Origin: Actinomycetota bacterium
Lineage (GTDB): Bacteria > Actinomycetota > Thermoleophilia > Miltoncostaeales > Miltoncostaeaceae
Assembly (NCBI GenBank): GCA_005788075.1
Contig: SXZC01000199.1
Span: forward strand, 1 to 8,276
Reading direction: 5' to 3'
DNA length: 8,276 nt
Shown here: positions 5,781 through 8,276 of the stretch, one piece after another
Layout of the letters: the number at the start of each line of letters is the position of its first letter
Numbering within the stretch: the stretch's first letter is position 1
Translations under genes and position numbers: made by a program
Notes under the pieces: model-generated
What the model was told of the DNA's origin: nothing
Databases searched by the model: none
What the model saw: the letters and a program-made list of their open reading frames with translations, nothing else

Positions 5781-5801
5781 GGCCGTGGAATGCCAAAGCA
5801 A

Positions 5802-5835
5802 CGGCACCCCGAACCCCGGCACCCCGACCCGGCAC
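5802..5835 (+). repeat. Short imperfect tandem repeat
   Basis: CGGCACCCCGAACCC is followed by CGGCACCCCGACCC and a partial third unit (GGCAC), about 2.4 copies of a 14-15-nt unit just downstream of the gmk stop. It is probably simple slippage; no function is suggested. Confidence 0.6.
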
Positions 5836-5841
5836 GGAGCG

Positions 5842-6393
5842 CTAGGCGGAGTCCATCTCGGCGTCGATGACGGAGACGAGCTCGGCGGTGGCCCTGTCGA
5901 CGTGGTCGTTGAGGATGACGTGGTCGAACTCCTCGCGCGCCGCGACCTCGGTGCGCGCCACCTCGAGGCGCGCCTCGATCTCCTCCTCGGCGTCCGTGGC
6001 GCGGTCGCGCAGGCGTCGTGCGAGCTCCTCGAGGGACGGTGGCTCGATGAACACCGACACCGATTCGGGCCGCACCCGGCGCACGTTGCGGGCACCCTGC
6101 AACTCGATCTCGAGGATCACCGAGCGGCCGGTTCCCATGATGCGGTCGAGCTCGCTGTTGAGCGTGCCGTACCGATTTCCCGCGAACTCGGCGTGCTCGA
6201 GGAACGCCCCTTCATCAACCAGGCGGGCGAATTCCGCCCTGCTCATGAAGTGGTATTCGCGGCCGTCGACCTCGCCGGGGCGCGTCGCGCGCGTGGTCAC
6301 CGACACCGCCACGGCCAGGTCGGGGATGCGCTGGAGCGCACCCTTGATGAGGGGTCCCTTGCCGGCGCCGGAGGGACCCGACACCACGAACAC
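5842..6393 (-). CDS. gmk: Guanylate kinase
   Basis: Phosphorylates GMP (and dGMP) to GDP with ATP, an essential step in purine nucleotide supply. The 183-aa product has the P-loop GPSGAGKG (6-13), the GMP-binding segment TRATRPGEVDGREYHF (34-49) and LEHAEFAGNRYGT (65-77), then ILEIELQGA (93-101) and the lid/C-terminal helices RRLRDRATDAEEEIEARLE (126-144). All are standard for bacterial Gmk. The residue after the P-loop GKG is Pro14, where related enzymes usually have Thr or Ser. The frame is open to 6804, but that part lies under mihF in another frame. GTG 6393 is the first usable start and gives MFVVSGPSGAGK, close to the family's N-terminus. No ribosome binding site is evident, and it starts 14 nt after the mihF stop, so co-transcription with mihF is likely. 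Confidence 0.95.
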   Translation of the reverse strand: MFVVSGPSGAGKGPLIKGALQRIPDLAVAVSVTTRATRPGEVDGREYHFMSRAEFARLVDEGAFLEHAEFAGNRYGTLNSELDRIMGTGRSVILEIELQGARNVRRVRPESVSVFIEPPSLEELARRLRDRATDAEEEIEARLEVARTEVAAREEFDHVILNDHVDRATAELVSVIDAEMDSA

Positions 6394-6407
6394 GCGGGGG
6401 CGGCGGG

Positions 6408-6740
6408 CTACCGGAGGCGCAGGAGATCGACCAGCTCGCCCCGCTGCCGGTCGGAGAGCCCCCCGAGGGTCTTGCCCTGGGAGATGCGGCACTGGTTGAG
6501 CAGGCGGGTGGCCTTGACCTTCCCGTACTTCGGCGCCGCGACGATCATGTCGAACACCTTCGCGGTCAGCACGTAGTCGGGGGGCGACTCGATGACCTGG
6601 TCCACGGAGAGCGCGCCGGACTTCAGGTCGCGCTTGAGCTGGGCCCGCAGCGACCGGATCTCGTTCGCCCGGCGAAGGGCGTCCATCCTCTGGTCGAGAG
6701 ATCTCTGGGGTGTCTGCCCGGCCTTTGAGGGAGTCGCCAT
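6408..6740 (-). CDS. mihF: Actinobacterial integration host factor (mIHF type)
   Basis: A nucleoid-associated DNA-bending protein specific to Actinobacteria and unrelated in fold to E. coli IHF; it binds DNA with little sequence specificity, shapes the chromosome and affects transcription. The 110-aa product has the basic N-terminal helix (ALRRANEIRSLRAQLKRDL, 21-39) and the helix-two-turn-helix region with PKYGKVKATRLL (70-81) and LGGLSDRQRGELVDLL (92-107), matching M. tuberculosis mIHF (PKVGKVKA, LRGLGDRQR). The frame is open to 6785, but ATG 6740 is chosen: TACAGT ends 7 nt upstream with a good -35, so the transcript is probably leaderless. It precedes gmk by 14 nt, the standard actinobacterial order, and follows carB. 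Its presence is the best taxonomic marker in the window. Confidence 0.95.
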   Translation of the reverse strand: MATPSKAGQTPQRSLDQRMDALRRANEIRSLRAQLKRDLKSGALSVDQVIESPPDYVLTAKVFDMIVAAPKYGKVKATRLLNQCRISQGKTLGGLSDRQRGELVDLLRLR

Positions 6741-6747
6741 CGGCGCG

Positions 6748-6777
6748 ACTGTACCCGCCGCCCCCCGCCCGTGCCAA
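6748..6777 (-). promoter_or_regulatory. Promoter of mihF-gmk
   Basis: On the minus strand TTGGCA (6777-6772), 18 nt, TACAGT (6753-6748), then 7 nt (CGCGCCG) and the mihF ATG at 6740. This is the best sigma-70-type promoter in the window (5 of 6 at -35) and predicts a leaderless mRNA. Confidence 0.65.
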
Positions 6778-6796
6778 GAGGCCACCCGGGCGGGCC

Positions 6797-6810
6797 TGAC
6801 ACACGTGTCA
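6797..6810. promoter_or_regulatory. Palindrome upstream of mihF promoter, possible operator
   Basis: TGACACACGTGTCA: 6-bp arms TGACAC and GTGTCA around AC, with ACACGTGT inside. It overlaps the carB stop codon and lies 19 bp upstream of the mihF -35 box. It looks like a dimeric regulator site, but it could also be chance at the end of a coding sequence. Confidence 0.35.
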
Positions 6811-8276
6811 CCCGATCACGAGATCCTGCAGTGCGACGGGTGCGACGACCGCGGGGTCGACCCCGAGCGACTGGGCGCCGGCCTCCGCGGCCTCGATCGT
6901 GGTGATGCACGGCACTCCCGCGCGCACCGCGGCACGGCGGATGATCGCGCCGTCGGCGCGATCTCCCCGCCCGCTCGGGGTGCACACCACCATGGCCACC
7001 TCGCCGCCCAGGATGAGGTCGGCCACGTGGGGCGGGCCATCGGAGATCTTGTTCACCTCGCGCACGGGAATTCCCGCGGCGGCGACCGCCTTCGCGGTGC
7101 CGCCGGTGGCCACGATGTCGAGCCCGGCCGCATGGATGTCCGCCGCGAGGCGGGCCACACGGGGCTTGTCCTCGTCCCGCACCGAGAGGAACACGGTGCC
7201 GGAACGCGGCAGCGCCTGGCGCGCCCCGCGCTGCGCCTTCGCGAACGCCTCGGTGAACGTGGCACCGATTCCCATCACCTCACCGGTGGAGCGCATCTCG
7301 GGCCCGAGCACCGGATCTGCCCATGGGAAGCGGGCAAACGGGAGCACGGCCTCCTTCACGGCCACGTGGTTCATCGTGCGGCCGGTGGGCAGCCCGAGGT
7401 CACCGATGCTCTCCCCGAGCATGAGCCGCACGGCATGCCGCACCACCGGCACGCCCGTGGCCTTGGCCACGAACGGCACGGTGCGCGACGCGCGCGGAGT
7501 CGCCTCGATCACGTACGCGGTGCCGTCGCGCAGGGCGAACTGCACGTTGAGGAGGCCCTTCACCCCGATGGCCTCCGCGAGCAGCGCAGCCTGCCGGCGC
7601 ACGTCGGCGTCGGCAGCATCGCCGATCCCCTGCGGGGGGAGGACGCACGCCGAATCGCCGGACTGCACGCCCGCCTCCTCCACGTGCTCCATCACGCCGG
7701 CGATCCAGGTGCTCTCGCCATCCGAGAGCGCATCGACGTCGATCTCGGTGGCGCCCGCGAGGAAGCGATCCACCATCACGAGGCCGCGCGGCTTCTCCTT
7801 CGCCATCCATGCGCGCAGCTCCTCGGGCCCCGAGACGATGGCCATGGCCCGGCCCCCGAGCACGTACGACGGACGCACGAGGGCGGGATACCCGACGTCC
7901 TCGGCCGCCGCGAGAAGGTCGGCCTCGCCCTCGGCCATGGCCCACGGCGGCGCCTTCAGGCCCAGGTCACCCAGCAGGGCGCCGAACCGGCCCCGGTCCT
8001 CGGCCATGTCGATCGCCTCGGGCGACGTGCCGAGCACGTTCACGCCCGCCGCCTTCAGCGGGGCTGCGAGGCGCAGCGGGGTCTGGCCACCGAGCTGCGC
8101 AATCACTCCGAGCGGCTTCTCGGCCTGGCAGATGTCGAGCACGGCATCGAGGGTGACCGGCTCCATGTAGAGGCGATCGCTCACCCCGTGATCAGTGGAG
8201 ACCGTCTCGGGGTTGCAGTTGATCATGATCGCCGCGTAGCCAAGCTCCTGGGCCGTCATGGCGGCGTGCACGCAGC
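6808..8276 (-). CDS. carB: Carbamoyl-phosphate synthase large subunit, C-terminal part (cut by window edge)
   Basis: CarB makes carbamoyl phosphate from ammonia (supplied by CarA from glutamine), bicarbonate and 2 ATP, for pyrimidines and arginine. The window holds the last 488 codons. The first residues (CVHAAMTAQELGYAAIMINC) match the start of the second synthetase half, which phosphorylates carbamate. Counting from the GTG at 8271, landmarks are NCNPETVSTDH (18-28), QLGGQTPLRLA (59-69), the second ATP-grasp domain (about 95-280) with VQFALRDG (243-250), and the C-terminal MGS-like allosteric domain from about 357, with TGGTAKA (389-395) and DLILGGEVAMVV (418-429). In the ATP-grasp motif, normally E-x-N-P-R, it has EATPRASRTVPF (256-267): the metal-binding Asn is Thr. 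pyrF, which follows carB in M. tuberculosis, is absent; mihF comes next. Confidence 0.97.
   Translation of the reverse strand, partial: CVHAAMTAQELGYAAIMINCNPETVSTDHGVSDRLYMEPVTLDAVLDICQAEKPLGVIAQLGGQTPLRLAAPLKAAGVNVLGTSPEAIDMAEDRGRFGALLGDLGLKAPPWAMAEGEADLLAAAEDVGYPALVRPSYVLGGRAMAIVSGPEELRAWMAKEKPRGLVMVDRFLAGATEIDVDALSDGESTWIAGVMEHVEEAGVQSGDSACVLPPQGIGDAADADVRRQAALLAEAIGVKGLLNVQFALRDGTAYVIEATPRASRTVPFVAKATGVPVVRHAVRLMLGESIGDLGLPTGRTMNHVAVKEAVLPFARFPWADPVLGPEMRSTGEVMGIGATFTEAFAKAQRGARQALPRSGTVFLSVRDEDKPRVARLAADIHAAGLDIVATGGTAKAVAAAGIPVREVNKISDGPPHVADLILGGEVAMVVCTPSGRGDRADGAIIRRAAVRAGVPCITTIEAAEAGAQSLGVDPAVVAPVALQDLVIG

Larger units (their letters stand above)
5496..5841. other. Gene-free region between gmk and coaBC
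   Basis: I find no credible gene on either strand in these 346 bases; open frames crossing it are upstream extensions of coaBC or antisense readings of neighbours. It holds the coaBC promoter, two 63-nt hairpin repeats in inverted orientation, a 10-bp hairpin between them and a short tandem repeat near the gmk stop. In M. tuberculosis rpoZ (RNA polymerase omega) lies at this position; no omega-like sequence is visible here. Confidence 0.75.

Noticed and set aside
5591..5784. CRISPR array or classical insertion sequence
   Set aside because: Only two copies, in opposite orientation, without spacers, transposase or target duplications.
5718..5784. Ordinary gmk terminator
   Set aside because: The stem is strong, but there is no U tract, and the loop and stem relation to the second copy shows a repeat element; a termination side effect is possible but not the best description.
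5790..5870. Small plus-strand frame starting MPKQRHPEPRHP
   Set aside because: About 26 codons, no ribosome binding site, runs into the gmk 3' end and is built on the tandem repeat.
6779..6797. Terminator hairpin after carB (AGGCC with GGCCT)
   Set aside because: Only 5 bp with a 9-nt loop and no U tract; too weak to call as a feature.
6899..8170. 423-codon plus-strand open frame
   Set aside because: Antisense to carB throughout, Ser/Arg/Pro-rich shadow.

Overview
The window is compact, GC-rich bacterial chromosome that reads as actinobacterial. The strongest marker is an actinobacterial-type integration host factor gene (mihF) directly upstream of gmk. The run carB > mihF > gmk > coaBC resembles the actinobacterial pyrimidine/purine/CoA block (in Mycobacterium tuberculosis carB-pyrF-...-mihF-gmk-rpoZ-coaBC). 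The NusA C-terminus carries a small Cys/His motif that I associate, from memory only, with Thermoleophilia (Solirubrobacter/Conexibacter relatives). That lineage call is tentative. The genes are housekeeping genes; I see no transposase, phage gene, CRISPR array, tRNA or rRNA.

Layout, read in the direction of minus-strand transcription from the right edge: the 3' part of carB (from 8276 to 6808); mihF (6740-6408) and gmk (6393-5842), 14 nt apart; a gene-free stretch of about 350 bases (5496-5841) holding two related long hairpin repeats in inverted orientation; coaBC (5495-4278); a small TPR protein (4180-3851). A plus-strand YbjN-like chaperone gene (3414-3890) meets the TPR gene tail to tail with a 40-nt overlap and is divergent from dtd (3375-2884). 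Finally comes the classic translation/transcription operon rimP-nusA-ylxR-infB (2742 to the left edge), with infB cut by the window.

Two regulatory themes stand out. First, five genes (mihF, coaBC, the TPR gene, dtd, ybjN-like) have a TANNNT hexamer exactly 6 or 7 nt before the start codon and no Shine-Dalgarno sequence, the arrangement expected for leaderless transcripts. This also chooses their start codons. Second, rimP-nusA is preceded by an extended -10 promoter and then, inside a leader of about 110 nt, by an intrinsic terminator overlapping an alternative hairpin. That fits transcription attenuation of the operon encoding NusA.

Functionally, carB, gmk and coaBC supply pyrimidine, GMP/GDP and coenzyme A precursors; mihF compacts DNA; dtd edits D-aminoacyl-tRNA; rimP-nusA-ylxR-infB serve 30S maturation, transcription elongation/termination and initiation. 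The most unusual items are the paired structured repeats with compensatory base changes, an Asn-to-Thr change in a metal-binding motif of CarB, the missing clamp cysteine in CoaC, the absence of rpoZ between gmk and coaBC, and the doubtful non-AUG start of rimP.
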